Shown: one piece after another, positions 24,691-33,751 of the stretch
How positions within the stretch are numbered: position 1 is the first letter of the stretch
How the letters are laid out: the number at the start of each line of letters is the position of its first letter
Assembly (NCBI GenBank): GCA_043811005.1
Contig: JBDRNO010000260.1
Coordinates: forward strand, 36,386-100,385
Length of the DNA stretch: 64,000 bases
Reading direction: 5' to 3'
Origin: JBDRNO01 sp043811005
Lineage (GTDB): Bacteria; Bacteroidota; Bacteroidia; NORP154
Translations under genes and position numbers: made by a program
The notes under the pieces: generated by a model
What the model saw: only the letters and a program-made list of their open reading frames with translations
What the model was told of the DNA's origin: nothing
Databases searched by the model: none

Positions 24691-25461
24691 CTAAGCTTGT
24701 GTTTTATTCTTATCTTTTTCTTCCTTCTCTTTTTCATCCTCCCCACCACTGTATTTCTTATAAAACGCATTAACTTCCTCTTCAAGTTTACCATCTAATT
24801 GAACTTCAAGAGGTGGGGGTGAAGGATATTGGGGGGTGGTGTCTGAAATAAGCCGGGAGGGTGTTTCTTTATATTTATTCACAATATTATTTACCTGTGA
24901 TAAAAGCATTTCATATTCCTTTTCATTAAGATCTATTCCGAAATCAAGTGTTTTGCTTCCATTGACCATTCTAAAAACCCCCTTTTCTCTCAACTCTTTC
25001 CAACTCCAGTTGTCCAGCTTATTAACATAAAGATCTGTTGAACTATTCAGGTCTAAATATTTTTCTTTAGAAGTGTAAAGCCCGTAAAATTTTTTTTCAC
25101 AAAAGCGATTATCTTTAACCTCAAATAGTTCCTCTCCAAACAGATGCCACAACCATTTTCTGGTAACCATCAAGAACGCAGCAACGGTTAATGCAATAGA
25201 TACAGGGAATAGGGATGGAATCTCACTCATTCTGGTAAATACCAAATAAACTAAAAATATTCCGCCAGGGATCACCGCAACCAAAAAAAAAGTAAGAATA
25301 CCATTACCAAGCCAATATTCACTTGATTTAATACTTATGCTCAACTTATCATCTCCCGCCTCCTGCGGGTTTGTGGAAGATGTATCAGTTATGATTCTGT
25401 GGGTTTTGTTTAACATATTATGACTTCCCTTTTTCACTACTTCTAAAGCCGTGGATATCAT
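24691..25461 (-). CDS. Hypothetical membrane protein, PH-like domain
   Basis: A 256-aa protein with two adjacent membrane helices (about residues 53-75 and 80-100). A soluble domain with alternating beta segments follows (ELFEVKDNRFCEKKFYGLY ... KTLDFGIDLNEKEYEMLL), which recalls bacterial PH-like membrane proteins. The tail is Pro-rich, then highly charged (GGEDEKEKEEKDKNK). The start is uncertain: MLNKTHRIITD at 25416 is as plausible as the upstream ATG. No family name can be given with confidence. The 25462-25693 gap beyond it holds only a near-palindrome around CCCGGCCGGAATTG (25513-25529). Confidence 0.6.
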   Translation of the reverse strand: MISTALEVVKKGSHNMLNKTHRIITDTSSTNPQEAGDDKLSISIKSSEYWLGNGILTFFLVAVIPGGIFLVYLVFTRMSEIPSLFPVSIALTVAAFLMVTRKWLWHLFGEELFEVKDNRFCEKKFYGLYTSKEKYLDLNSSTDLYVNKLDNWSWKELREKGVFRMVNGSKTLDFGIDLNEKEYEMLLSQVNNIVNKYKETPSRLISDTTPQYPSPPPLEVQLDGKLEEEVNAFYKKYSGGEDEKEKEEKDKNKTQA

Positions 25462-25693
25462 CCATTCAAAATACTATCAGAATATTAAAAAAAACAGTCG
25501 ACTCTTTTACCAATTCCCGGCCGGAATTGACTGCTGTCATGGCATTAGGCCTGCTCCTATGCCTGCATAGGAACATAAATCATTGAAACATTAAAACTAT
25601 CAAAAAAGAAAATTTTATATATAAAAATAAAATAAAGTTATTAACAAAATTTTATTAACCAAGAAATCAGAGGTTGTAAGAAAAAAGGAATGA

Positions 25694-27028
25694 TCAATCT
25701 GCAATCGTAACCTTTACACGTTTAATACGTCTTTGATCAACTGCTTCTATTGCGAACACAAAATTTTCAAAAGTAATTCTTTCATCCTTTTCAGGGATTT
25801 TGCCTACGAGTTCTAATATAAAACCTGCCAATGAATCAGAATCACCTTTAGCTTGCTCGAAGAAATTCCCTTCAATGCCTATAATTCTGCATAAATCATT
25901 GAGGGGTGTTTTTCCTTCAAAAACATAGTTTCTTTCATCTAATTTTGAATAAACCAGATCCCCGGTATCAAACTCATCACTTATTTCACCTACAATTTCT
26001 TCAATGATATCTTCAAGTGTCACAATCCCGGAAGTTCCTCCATATTCATCAACCACAATAGCTAAATGAATCTTTTTTTCCTGAAACTCTTTCAACAAAT
26101 TATCTATTTTTTTGTTTTCAGGAACAAAAAACGGGGAACTAATCAGGGACTGCCATCTGAAGTTTTCCTTTTCGCTGAGAAAGGGAAGCAGATCTTTTAT
26201 ATATAAAATACCTGCAATGTTATCAAAATTTTCCTTGTAAACCGGGATTCGAGAAAAGCCGCAATCTAAAATTGTGGTTATCACCTTTTTGTAAGGGATT
26301 TCATAATCAATAGCTGTTATATCAACTCTTGCCTTCATAATTTGTTTAACATCTGTATTCCCAAACTCAACAATTCCTTTTAATATCTTATGCTCCTCTC
26401 TGAGTGCTTCTTCAGAAGTTATCTCAAGCACATCCGAAAGTTCATCAATTGAAATGCTATGAATTTTTTGCTCTATTTTTTTATGGATTATTGATGTTGA
26501 AGAAATCAATAAGTTGCTTACAGGGCTCAGTATCTTATCCAAAAACAAGATAGGGTATGCCATAAATCCTGCGAGTTTAACAGCATGTTGTGTAGCATAA
26601 ACTTTGGGGATCACTTCACCTATCATTAATATTAGAAAAGTTACAGCAATAACCTGAAGAACAAAGGCAAGTACCGGGTATTGAGAAAAATTGAATTGTT
26701 TTAAAGCTATGTATGTTGACAAAATAATTATTGCCACATTAACAAAATTATTGGTAATCAATATTGTCGCCAATAACTGTTTGGGTCTTTCTAAAAGGTC
26801 AAGGATTATCCTGCTCGACTTGTTTTCAGAATTTCTCAGCCATTCAAAATTAGAAGGATTAAGAGAGAAATAAGCCACCTCTGCTCCTGAAATCAACGCT
26901 GAACAAATCAGCAACAAAATCATAGCTGATAAAGCAATAAGTATTCCCAATGAAAATGGCTGTAAGAAAAAATTTAATGTGGTGAAAATCATCCACGAAT
27001 AAGGTTCACTACAATCGTTATCTTCCAA
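25694..27028 (-). CDS. gldE: Gliding motility-associated protein GldE (CNNM/CorC type)
   Basis: GldE is an inner-membrane protein that supports gliding motility in Flavobacterium and belongs to the DUF21-CBS-CorC superfamily linked to divalent cation transport. The 444-aa protein has a DUF21 membrane region (about 20-200), a CBS pair (about 215-335, with VDEYGGTSGIVTLEDIIEEI at the end) and a CorC/HlyC domain (about 355-440, ending RIKRVKVTI). Its position directly downstream of ssb on the same strand matches the ssb-gldE order I recall from flavobacteria, which favours GldE over a generic hemolysin-like exporter. A palindromic repeat lies between ssb and this gene. Confidence 0.85.
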   Translation of the reverse strand: MEDNDCSEPYSWMIFTTLNFFLQPFSLGILIALSAMILLLICSALISGAEVAYFSLNPSNFEWLRNSENKSSRIILDLLERPKQLLATILITNNFVNVAIIILSTYIALKQFNFSQYPVLAFVLQVIAVTFLILMIGEVIPKVYATQHAVKLAGFMAYPILFLDKILSPVSNLLISSTSIIHKKIEQKIHSISIDELSDVLEITSEEALREEHKILKGIVEFGNTDVKQIMKARVDITAIDYEIPYKKVITTILDCGFSRIPVYKENFDNIAGILYIKDLLPFLSEKENFRWQSLISSPFFVPENKKIDNLLKEFQEKKIHLAIVVDEYGGTSGIVTLEDIIEEIVGEISDEFDTGDLVYSKLDERNYVFEGKTPLNDLCRIIGIEGNFFEQAKGDSDSLAGFILELVGKIPEKDERITFENFVFAIEAVDQRRIKRVKVTIAD

Positions 27029-27065
27029 AATGCAGGTTTAGGGTTAAATAAATGTAGTATAGTAG

Positions 27066-27106
27066 AGACGAGGCATCAGCCATCTGTCGGACAAATTGCC
27101 TCGTCT
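27066..27106. repeat. Palindromic repeat between ssb and gldE
   Basis: AGACGAGGCA (27066-27075) and TGCCTCGTCT (27097-27106) form a perfect 10-bp stem. The internal CCATCTGTCGG resembles a worn family B unit. It is related to the GTAGAGACG-type palindrome at 33659-33679 and the one inside the M20 gene. Confidence 0.75.
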
Positions 27107-27129
27107 ATAAAACTCCAAACAATAATAAT

Positions 27130-27552
27130 TTAGAATGGTAAATCATCTGTTTTGTTGTCCGTGGAAGTTAGGTCGGCTTCTTCGGCACCTGTCGGTGTAT
27201 CAGTTGGTTCTCCTTCTCCCCTTTTTGTGCTCAACATGGTCATCTTATCGGCAATAACATCAGTGGTGTATCTTTTGTTGCCTTCCTTATCTTCCCACGA
27301 ACGTGTTCTGAGTCGCCCTTCAATATATGCTTTATCTCCTTTATGAAGGTATTTTTCAGTAACTTCTGCTAATCCCCTCCAGAGAACTATATTATGCCAT
27401 TCTGTATGTTCTTTCTTCTCGCCATCCTTGCCTTTCCATGTTTCAGTTGTTGCCAAAGGAAACTTAGCAACAGGTACGCTGTTTTCGAGATATTTTACCT
27501 CAGGATCTCTTCCCAAATTCCCGATTAAAATTACTTTATTTACTCCAGCCAT
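27130..27552 (-). CDS. ssb: Single-stranded DNA-binding protein
   Basis: SSB coats single-stranded DNA during replication, recombination and repair, and recruits partners through its acidic tail. The 140-aa protein begins MAGVNKVILIGNLGRDPEVKY, has the OB-fold core (WHNIVLWRGLAEVTEKYLHKGDKAYIEGRL, then RTTDVIADKMTML-like residues), and ends in the conserved tip DDLPF. A minus-strand TATTTTTG box at 27633-27640 is a possible promoter about 80 nt upstream. Confidence 0.97.
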   Translation of the reverse strand: MAGVNKVILIGNLGRDPEVKYLENSVPVAKFPLATTETWKGKDGEKKEHTEWHNIVLWRGLAEVTEKYLHKGDKAYIEGRLRTRSWEDKEGNKRYTTDVIADKMTMLSTKRGEGEPTDTPTGAEEADLTSTDNKTDDLPF

Positions 27553-27703
27553 AATTTAATAATTTTAGTTCCAGCCAACCAGAACAAGTTAATAATTTAA
27601 TTGATTACAATGATCGACAATCAATCATCAAGCAAAAATAAATATAATAAACAAAAAGGAGAAGGAAATTTTAATAAATGAAAACACGTGAATTAATATT
27701 TTG

Positions 27704-27847
27704 GGTAGTGTTGTAAATTTAAGTATAAAAAACTTTTTCACAAATCATTGTTAAATTGCTCAATTACTCTATTGTTATATGGTTTTTCAACAATGAAACA
27801 GTTGAACAATTATCATTACAATTTGTCCTTTAATGTTTAACACTACC
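27704..27847. repeat. Intergenic segment bounded by inverted repeats
   Basis: GGTAGTGTT (27704-27712) and AACACTACC (27839-27847) are perfect inverted 9-mers, and similarity with mismatches extends outward to about 20 nt. The interior has TTGAACAATT/CAATTGCTC low-complexity units like those at 2010-2045. It could be a small non-autonomous element or a long hairpin. The 27553-27944 gap otherwise holds only promoters. Confidence 0.45.
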
Positions 27848-27859
27848 ATATTTTAATTT

Positions 27860-27888
27860 TTTGTTTCAATATATAAACAGTATCTTTG
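27860..27888 (+). promoter_or_regulatory. Promoter of the HU gene
   Basis: TTTG (27860-27863), a 17-nt spacer and TATCTTTG (27881-27888) fit the Bacteroidetes consensus TTTG-N(17-23)-TAnnTTTG. The start of transcription is expected near 27893, leaving a leader of about 50 nt before the ATG at 27945. Confidence 0.78.
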
Positions 27889-27944
27889 CGACTGTTAATA
27901 TATTAGTAATCCACTATATATCATAAGGATAATTAGAGAACAAT

Positions 27945-28244
27945 ATGACAAAAGCAGAAATTATTTCAGAAATAACCGAAAAAACCGGAATTGAAAAGGT
28001 TACCGTTAAAGTAGCTATTGAAGCATTTATGAATGAAATTAAAACTTCAATGATAAACGGGGAAAATGCCTATTTGAGAGGATTTGGAAGTTTTATAGTA
28101 AAAAAAAGGGCTGAAAAAACAGGTAGAAACATATCCAAGAATACAACAATTATTATTCCTGCACATTATGTGCCTGCTTTTAAACCTGCCAAACATTTCG
28201 TTGAAAAATTAAGGAATAACACAGCTCTCTATATAGAGGAATAA
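27945..28244 (+). CDS. HU-family DNA-binding protein
   Basis: A 99-aa HU/IHF protein: a dimeric DNA-bending nucleoid protein. It begins MTKAEIISEITEKTGIEKVTV, the usual helix-turn-helix dimer part, followed by AYLRGFGSFIVKKRAEKTGRN (beta arm base) and IIIPAHYVPAFKPAKHFVE (arm return). The arm has Ile-Pro instead of the common Asn-Pro-Arg-Thr. It leads a unit with the 30-aa basic protein and RNase G, an order I regard as common in Bacteroidota. Confidence 0.95.
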   Translation: MTKAEIISEITEKTGIEKVTVKVAIEAFMNEIKTSMINGENAYLRGFGSFIVKKRAEKTGRNISKNTTIIIPAHYVPAFKPAKHFVEKLRNNTALYIEE

Positions 28245-28326
28245 TACAGTAACGGAGAAGATACGTTCTCAAAGCTCAGATTAAAATTAACATAATTAAT
28301 TAAAATATATTTATCAAACATTTATT

Positions 28327-28419
28327 ATGCCAAGCGGTAAAAAGAGAAAGAGACATAAAATGGCTACCCACAAGCGTAAAAAACGCTTAAGAAAGAATAG
28401 ACATAAGAAAAAACAGTAG
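28327..28419 (+). CDS. Conserved 30-aa highly basic protein (ribosome-associated type)
   Basis: The ORF MPSGKKRKRHKMATHKRKKR continues LRKNRHKKKQ and stops at 28417. More than half of its residues are Lys, Arg or His. Near-identical peptides occur in many Bacteroidota next to HU and RNase G, and such composition is typical of small ribosomal proteins. It may be a lineage-specific ribosomal protein; I am not certain of the name. Its place between HU and rng supports a role linked to RNA or the ribosome. It is too short for most gene finders. Confidence 0.75.
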   Translation: MPSGKKRKRHKMATHKRKKRLRKNRHKKKQ

Positions 28420-28605
28420 TGTCCTCGCAAGTAGTACATCCCAATCCTTTATGGGCACTGTTTCTACAATTAATTCCGGGTTATTTTTTATTTTTGCTTT
28501 ATCCTTCATAATCTTAACTGCAAGTCTTTTTGTGTTGTATCTCTTTTAACTCGTTTCTGCAAATTTCTCTGCTTCAAATTTTCCGTATCAGAACTTGGCA
28601 TTAAA

Positions 28606-28658
28606 CCTGACTCAGCTTATCTGGCTTCCATTATGCTGATTAGCCAGATAAAGTCAGG
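28606..28658 (+). promoter_or_regulatory. Long stem-loop in the leader of RNase G
   Basis: CCTGACT (28606-28612) pairs with AGTCAGG (28652-28658), and TTATCTGGCT (28617-28626) with AGCCAGATAA (28642-28651), leaving a 4-nt bulge and a 15-nt loop. The structure ends 16 nt before the GTG start. It could be a terminator-like or autoregulatory element, or another palindromic repeat. The 28420-28605 stretch has no other feature I can support. Confidence 0.7.
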
Positions 28659-28674
28659 ATAAAAATATTTCAAT

Positions 28675-30225
28675 GTGAATAACCAGTTATTTATTGATTC
28701 AACTCCCAAAGAGGTTGTTATTGCATTATTGGAAGATAATCAGTTAGTTGAGCTAAACAGGGATAAAAGTAATAACAAATTTGCCGTTGGTGATCTGTAT
28801 CTTGGTGTGGTAAAAAAAATCAGCTCAGGTCTTAACGCTGCATTTGTTGACATTGGCTATAAAAAAGATGCTTTTTTACATTATTTAGATTTAGGCCCTC
28901 ATTATTATTCCTTTTCCAAATTTACAAAACACGCTTTATCTAATAAACAAAGCAGTTCTTTATTAGATAATTTCCATATAGAAAAAGAGTTGGACAAAGG
29001 TGGTAAGATTTCCAGTACTTTATCCTCAAATCAACATGTATTGGTTCAGATTACAAAAGAACCTATTTCAACCAAGGGAGCGCGGATAAGTTCTGAAATC
29101 TCATTGGCTGGACGGTACCTGGTTCTTATCCCTTTTTCTGATAAAGTATCTATTTCGCAGAAGATAAGCAATATTGAGGAACGTAATCGTTTAAAGCGAT
29201 TAATGCAAAGTATCAAACCGAAAAATTTTGGCATTATAATCCGGACAGTGGCAGAGAATAAAAAAGTAGCTGTTTTGGATAAAGACTTAAAAGACCTTAT
29301 CTCAAAATGGGATTCATGTTATGAGAAACTTAAGACTTCCAGACCGCCCCAAAAGGTGCTTGGGGAACTAGACAGGACATCTACCATGCTGAGGGATATA
29401 CTCAATTCTACATTTAATAGTATTTATGTAAATAATGTTACTCTTTACGAGGAAGTTAAAAAATACATTCACACCATTGCACCTGACAAGGAAAAAATAG
29501 TTAAATCGTATAATGGAAAAACACCTATATTCGAGCATTTCGGTATAGATAAACAAATAAAAGCTCTGTTCGGAAAATACGTAAATTTGAAAAGCGGAGC
29601 TTATTTGGTCATAGAACACACCGAAGCGCTTCATGTTATAGATGTTAACAGCGGACGCAGCATTAACTCAAAAGAGAACCAGGAAGCCAATGCTTTGGCA
29701 GTAAATCTTGAGGCAGCTACTGAGATTGCCCTCCAGCTCAAACTCCGGGACATGGGTGGAATTATTGTCATTGACTTTATAGATATGTATTTGGCAGAAA
29801 ACAGAAAAGCCCTTTACGAAAAGTTTAAGAATGCAATGCATCTTGACCGCGCTAAAAACAAAATTCTTCCACCAAGCAAATTCGGACTTATACAACTTAC
29901 ACGCCAGCGGGTGCGCCCTGAAATGAATATTATTACCGTTGAAAAATGCCCAGCATGTGATGGCTCAGGAGAAATACAATCAAGTGTATTATTTATTGAC
30001 AAAATTGAAAACAATATCAAGTATATTTTCCAGGTACAAAACGAACCCTCTTTAACTTTATGTGTACACCCTTTCATTTGGGCATATTTATCCAAAGGGC
30101 TTATGTCGGTTCAAAGAAAATGGTTTTTGAAATTCAGGAGGCGGATCAAGGTCAGGGCTGTCTCATCCTACCATTTTCTTGAATATCGCTTCTTTAATAA
30201 AAATGATGAGGAGATAAAGATGTAA
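28675..30225 (+). CDS. rng: Ribonuclease E/G family endoribonuclease
   Basis: An endonuclease that cuts single-stranded RNA in rRNA maturation and mRNA decay. The 516-aa protein lacks the long degradosome tail of E. coli RNase E and so has the RNase G form. It has an S1 domain (about 38-130, VGDLYLGVVKKISSGLNAAFVDIG), catalytic metal-binding Asp residues in ALHVIDVNSG (D323) and GGIIVIDFIDM (D367), and a Zn-link CPACDGSG (about 424). The most likely start is the GTG at 28675, with no Shine-Dalgarno. A strong hairpin sits right upstream. The gene follows HU and the basic peptide on the same strand. Confidence 0.93.
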   Translation: MNNQLFIDSTPKEVVIALLEDNQLVELNRDKSNNKFAVGDLYLGVVKKISSGLNAAFVDIGYKKDAFLHYLDLGPHYYSFSKFTKHALSNKQSSSLLDNFHIEKELDKGGKISSTLSSNQHVLVQITKEPISTKGARISSEISLAGRYLVLIPFSDKVSISQKISNIEERNRLKRLMQSIKPKNFGIIIRTVAENKKVAVLDKDLKDLISKWDSCYEKLKTSRPPQKVLGELDRTSTMLRDILNSTFNSIYVNNVTLYEEVKKYIHTIAPDKEKIVKSYNGKTPIFEHFGIDKQIKALFGKYVNLKSGAYLVIEHTEALHVIDVNSGRSINSKENQEANALAVNLEAATEIALQLKLRDMGGIIVIDFIDMYLAENRKALYEKFKNAMHLDRAKNKILPPSKFGLIQLTRQRVRPEMNIITVEKCPACDGSGEIQSSVLFIDKIENNIKYIFQVQNEPSLTLCVHPFIWAYLSKGLMSVQRKWFLKFRRRIKVRAVSSYHFLEYRFFNKNDEEIKM

Positions 30226-30285
30226 TTTAATGTAAAGAAAAATTTGAAAACTATGTGTGTTTATAAATTATTTTCACCATCCACT

Positions 30286-31548
30286 TTATTTAACTAACGC
30301 CCTATACTTATAAATAAGCGGTATCATTGATAAAAACAAAAATGCACCCAGTATCATATATGCATAAACAATATTGTCTGCTTCAAAGAAAAAAGGAATA
30401 CTAAATAACCAGATAAACAATAACCTGAACAGAGTATTTATCATATTGAAAATACTTCCGGCCCTGCCAATAATATCATTGGGAATATGATTAAATAAAT
30501 AAGTTATTCTCATTATTCGCGTCCCTGAATTACATAATCCCAGCAAGAAATAAGTTAAATAAAACAGCAGAATAATTGTATTGAATATATAAAAGAAATA
30601 AATAAATGCGGTTATGGCAATCATTACAATAATTCCCATTACGGGTGCAACCTTTTTGAAAATCCAACTTATTCCGACACCCGCTATTACTGCACCAATA
30701 GCAAAACACATATCCGAAACAGCATAAACACCCGCACCTGCTTTTAAATGATTATTTATATAAACAGGGGTGAGAAAAAAAATTATTACTAAGATGGTGA
30801 TAAAAATTGCATAAGATGTGTTCCCGAAAATGAATAATAAAGGATTTCTTTTTAAATAATTCAATCCTGCTTTAAGACGATACCATACGTTGCCGGTTTC
30901 GGTTTCTCTCTTTGCAACAGGTTTGTATTTGAGAAAAAGTATCAGGATAAAAGCAATGAAATAGGTTATTGCGTCCATTAAAAATATTTCATGTAATTCC
31001 CATTTATTTATCTCAAATGGAAATTCTATCATGAACCCGATCATGTTTGTCTCTCCTTTCACTGTGCCGGAAAGAAGAACGGCAGCAATCCCTCCGGAGA
31101 TCATGCTCGTTAACTGTCCCTGTATTTCAATATACGAAGTGATCTTGCCATAGTTTTTCCGTTCTGTGATTTCCTGGGCAAAAGCGTACAGGTTGGGATA
31201 ATATACAGTAAAAATAAAGTATGTAGAAACAAAAACCATGGCTACAAGAAAAAGATGTATGCTTCCTGTATAATATCCCGTTAATGAGGATGTTAATAAA
31301 ATCAGCCCTCCTACTATTGATAGCAATAAAAATATCTTATGCCTGTTATATTTGTCTATTAATGTTCCAACATAAAGGCCCCAAAAGAGGGTAAAGAATG
31401 TTACTATTCCATAAAGTACTCCGAAAAATGAAGCTTTGGCGAAAATATTTATAATATACCATGGAATCGCTATCATACTAATGCCCTGTGCAAAACCGGA
31501 AATTGTATTTGCCGTGAACAATAGATATATGGCTTTTTTGTTTATCAT
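30286..31548 (-). CDS. Major facilitator superfamily transporter
   Basis: A 420-aa integral membrane protein with about 12 hydrophobic helices. The typical MFS motif A loop appears between helices 2 and 3 (GLYVGTLIDKYNRHKIFL), with a central hydrophilic loop near residues 210-225 (KYKPVAKRETETGNVWYRLK). The substrate cannot be told from sequence. The layout resembles the permeases often labelled MFS efflux or enterobactin-exporter-like. It is convergent with rng and divergent from recX. The 118-nt gap to recX holds a GCGTACTTTGCGTTCTTGGC unit, part of a dispersed repeat. Confidence 0.85.
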   Translation of the reverse strand: MINKKAIYLLFTANTISGFAQGISMIAIPWYIINIFAKASFFGVLYGIVTFFTLFWGLYVGTLIDKYNRHKIFLLLSIVGGLILLTSSLTGYYTGSIHLFLVAMVFVSTYFIFTVYYPNLYAFAQEITERKNYGKITSYIEIQGQLTSMISGGIAAVLLSGTVKGETNMIGFMIEFPFEINKWELHEIFLMDAITYFIAFILILFLKYKPVAKRETETGNVWYRLKAGLNYLKRNPLLFIFGNTSYAIFITILVIIFFLTPVYINNHLKAGAGVYAVSDMCFAIGAVIAGVGISWIFKKVAPVMGIIVMIAITAFIYFFYIFNTIILLFYLTYFLLGLCNSGTRIMRITYLFNHIPNDIIGRAGSIFNMINTLFRLLFIWLFSIPFFFEADNIVYAYMILGAFLFLSMIPLIYKYRALVK

Positions 31549-31666
31549 TTATTAATTATTGCGTACTTTGCGTTCTTGGCGAGCTTTGCGAGAGAAAAAA
31601 AAGTAAATTAATTTGTCTTGAGATTATTTAATTAATCTACAAGGTTCTGTTATTTTAAAAATGTGA

Positions 31667-32152
31667 ATGAGCAAATGTATGAATAACAAAAGCAATAAAA
31701 TAACTACCCCAAAAAAAGCCCTTTCCAAAGCCCGGGAATACTGTGCTTACAGTGAGCGTTGCCAGCAGGAAATGAGAAATAAACTCTATGAATGGGGATT
31801 AATTCCCGATGTAGTGGAGAGTATTATTGCTGAACTGATCATTGAAAATTTTATTAATGAAGAGCGTTATGCTAAAATGTTTGCAGGCGGAAAATTCCGG
31901 ATCAAAAAGTGGGGCAGGATAAAGATCAGGCAAAAGTTACAAGCAAAAAATATTTCTGAATATTGTATCAGGAAAGGGTTTGATGAGATTGATGAGGCAG
32001 ATTACATGAAAACCTTGAAAGAAATATCAGAAAAGAAAGCCAGATTAGTTAATGAAACTGACGAGTATATAAAAAGAGATAAAATTGCTAAATATATTAT
32101 TAACAAAGGTTTTGAGCCGGAGATTGTGTGGAAGGTTTTAATAGGGGATTAA
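31667..32152 (+). CDS. recX: Regulatory protein RecX
   Basis: RecX caps or blocks RecA filaments and tunes recombination and SOS. The 161-aa product has three-helix RecX repeats: ALSKAREYCAYSERCQQEMRN, LIIENFINEERYAKMFAGGK and WGRIKIRQKLQAKNISEYCI, then a final repeat. No recA lies alongside. The next gene is prfB, about 160 nt downstream. The exact start is uncertain because MNNKSNK four residues later also fits. Confidence 0.88.
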   Translation: MSKCMNNKSNKITTPKKALSKAREYCAYSERCQQEMRNKLYEWGLIPDVVESIIAELIIENFINEERYAKMFAGGKFRIKKWGRIKIRQKLQAKNISEYCIRKGFDEIDEADYMKTLKEISEKKARLVNETDEYIKRDKIAKYIINKGFEPEIVWKVLIGD

Positions 32153-32311
32153 TAGAATTTGCGTTTTTTTTAATTCATAACCTGAACTATTTTTTTTATT
32201 TTTGTGATAATTTATATTTACTTAATTTTTCCCATTTATATACACATTGAGATAATTTCAATTTATTAAACTAAATCAACCAACCAAATTACAAAATAAC
32301 CAAATCGCAAA

Positions 32312-33422
32312 ATGATCACCCCCGACCAGCTCAACGACCTAAAGGAACGCCTGGCTGCGCTAAGGAGGCATCTTTGACATTGCCGTCAAGCTAAAACAGA
32401 TTGCCGAAGAAGAACAGCAAAGCCAGGCAGTAGATTTCTGGAATGATCCTAAGAAAGCCGAACTGTTCCTCAAACAGAGAAGCAATAAAAAAATTTGGAC
32501 ATCTGCATTTAATAAAACCAATAGCAGTCTGGAGGATCTTCTTGTGCTTTACGATTTCTTCAAAACGGGTGAGGCTTCCGAACAGGAAATGGTTGAACAA
32601 TACAATATATCCCTGAAACTTATTGAAGATCTGGAATTCAAGAACATGCTTTCAAGTGAGGAAGACCGTCTCAATGCTATACTGGAGATAAACTCCGGTG
32701 CAGGCGGCACCGAGAGTCAGGACTGGGCAGAAATATTGATGCGTATGTATATCATGTGGGGTGAGAAGAACAATTTTGTTGTGAAACAAGTGAATCATCA
32801 ATCCGGTGAAGGGGCGGGAATAAAATCAGCTACATTAGAAATTGAAGGGGATTTTGCTTATGGATACCTGAAAAGTGAGAATGGTGTCCACCGGTTAGTG
32901 CGCATCTCCCCTTTTGATGCCAATAAAAAACGCCACACCTCCTTTGCATCGGTGTTTGCTTTCCCGCTTATTGATGATTCAATTGAAATAGAAATTAACC
33001 CCTCTGATATTACATGGGACACTTTCAGATCCGGCGGTGCAGGCGGGCAATCTGTTAATAAATTGGAAACTGCTGTACGTCTAAAGCACGAACCATCAGG
33101 GATTATCATTGAAAACTCGGAAACAAGATCACAGCTTGATAATAAGAATAGGGCAATGCACCTTCTCAAATCACGATTATATGAGCTTGAACTGAGAAAA
33201 CGCCAACAGGAGAAGAAAAAGATTGAAAGCAGCAAGAAAAAGATAGAGTGGGGGTCACAGATCCGGAATTATGTGATACACCCCTATAAAATGGTGAAAG
33301 ACCTGCGGACAGGAGTGGAAACATCAAACGTGCAGGCAGTTTTAGATGGAGATATTGATAGATTTATCAAGGCATATCTGATGGAATTCGGGCATAATCG
33401 AATTAATCCCGATAATTCCTAG
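32312..33422 (+). CDS. prfB: Peptide chain release factor 2, with programmed +1 frameshift
   Basis: RF2 ends translation at UGA and UAA. The gene starts with ATG at 32312 and reads 21 codons to a TGA at 32375-32377. It continues after a +1 shift at CTT-T-GAC into the main frame ending at 33422, giving 369 aa. A perfect AGGAGG (32363-32368) is placed 3 nt before the CTT, like the E. coli frameshift stimulator. RF2 hallmarks are the SPF tripeptide (RISPFDANKK, about 197) and GGQ (GGAGGQSVNKLETAVR, about 244). The in-frame TGA is read only when RF2 is scarce, giving autoregulation. A gene finder would wrongly start the gene at the GTG at 32544. Confidence 0.96.
32363..32378 (+). promoter_or_regulatory. 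prfB recoding site
   Basis: AGGAGG, then CAT, then CTT TGA C. The internal Shine-Dalgarno, slippery CUU and weak UGA-C stop form the classic RF2 autoregulatory frameshift site. It is one of few strong Shine-Dalgarno sequences in the window. Confidence 0.95.
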
Positions 33423-33539
33423 CGTAACGAAGCTACAAACAAATTTCTTTACATGAAAATTTCCAAATATTGATCTTGTAAATGCGAAACTTCCGTTAAG
33501 ACATGACTTATATCATTCCTGTTTTTATATAGAAATTAA

Positions 33540-33547
33540 TACTTTTG
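33540..33547 (+). promoter_or_regulatory. Putative -7 box for fumC
   Basis: TACTTTTG fits TAnnTTTG. The predicted leader to the ATG at 33752 is about 200 nt and contains the palindrome at 33659-33679. The -33 element is not clear. Confidence 0.4.
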
Positions 33548-33658
33548 TACTATATCTAACAATAAACTTTATCTATTAACTTATACTGTGAACGGGATAA
33601 ATTTCCGCATAACTAATACTCTGCCATGCCTGCTGCAGGAAGGTACCGAGGAATGTAC

Positions 33659-33679
33659 AGACGCCCAAATTGGGCGTCT
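33659..33679. repeat. Palindrome AGACGCCCAA/TTGGGCGTCT in the fumC leader
   Basis: A near-perfect 21-nt palindrome with a single-base centre, flanked by TGTAC and CTGCC. It belongs to the GTAGAGACG...CGTCTCTAC class of dispersed repeats that I recall from Bacteroidota. Here it would form a hairpin in the fumC mRNA leader. Reading through it would extend the fumC ORF upstream to 33626, but that extension does not look like protein. Confidence 0.8.
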
Positions 33680-33751
33680 CTGCCATTCCTAAATTACCAG
33701 GATAGAAATGCAGCAATTTATCCAGTTTCATGTATAATAAATTTACTAAAA

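Noticed and set aside
32544..33422. Independent gene starting at the GTG at 32544
   Set aside because: It is the second part of prfB; the true start is at 32312 with a programmed frameshift.
33626..33751. Upstream extension of fumC by 42 codons
   Set aside because: The extension is encoded by leader DNA with a palindromic repeat and would give an atypical fumarase N-terminus; MEYRIEKDTMGEV is the family start.
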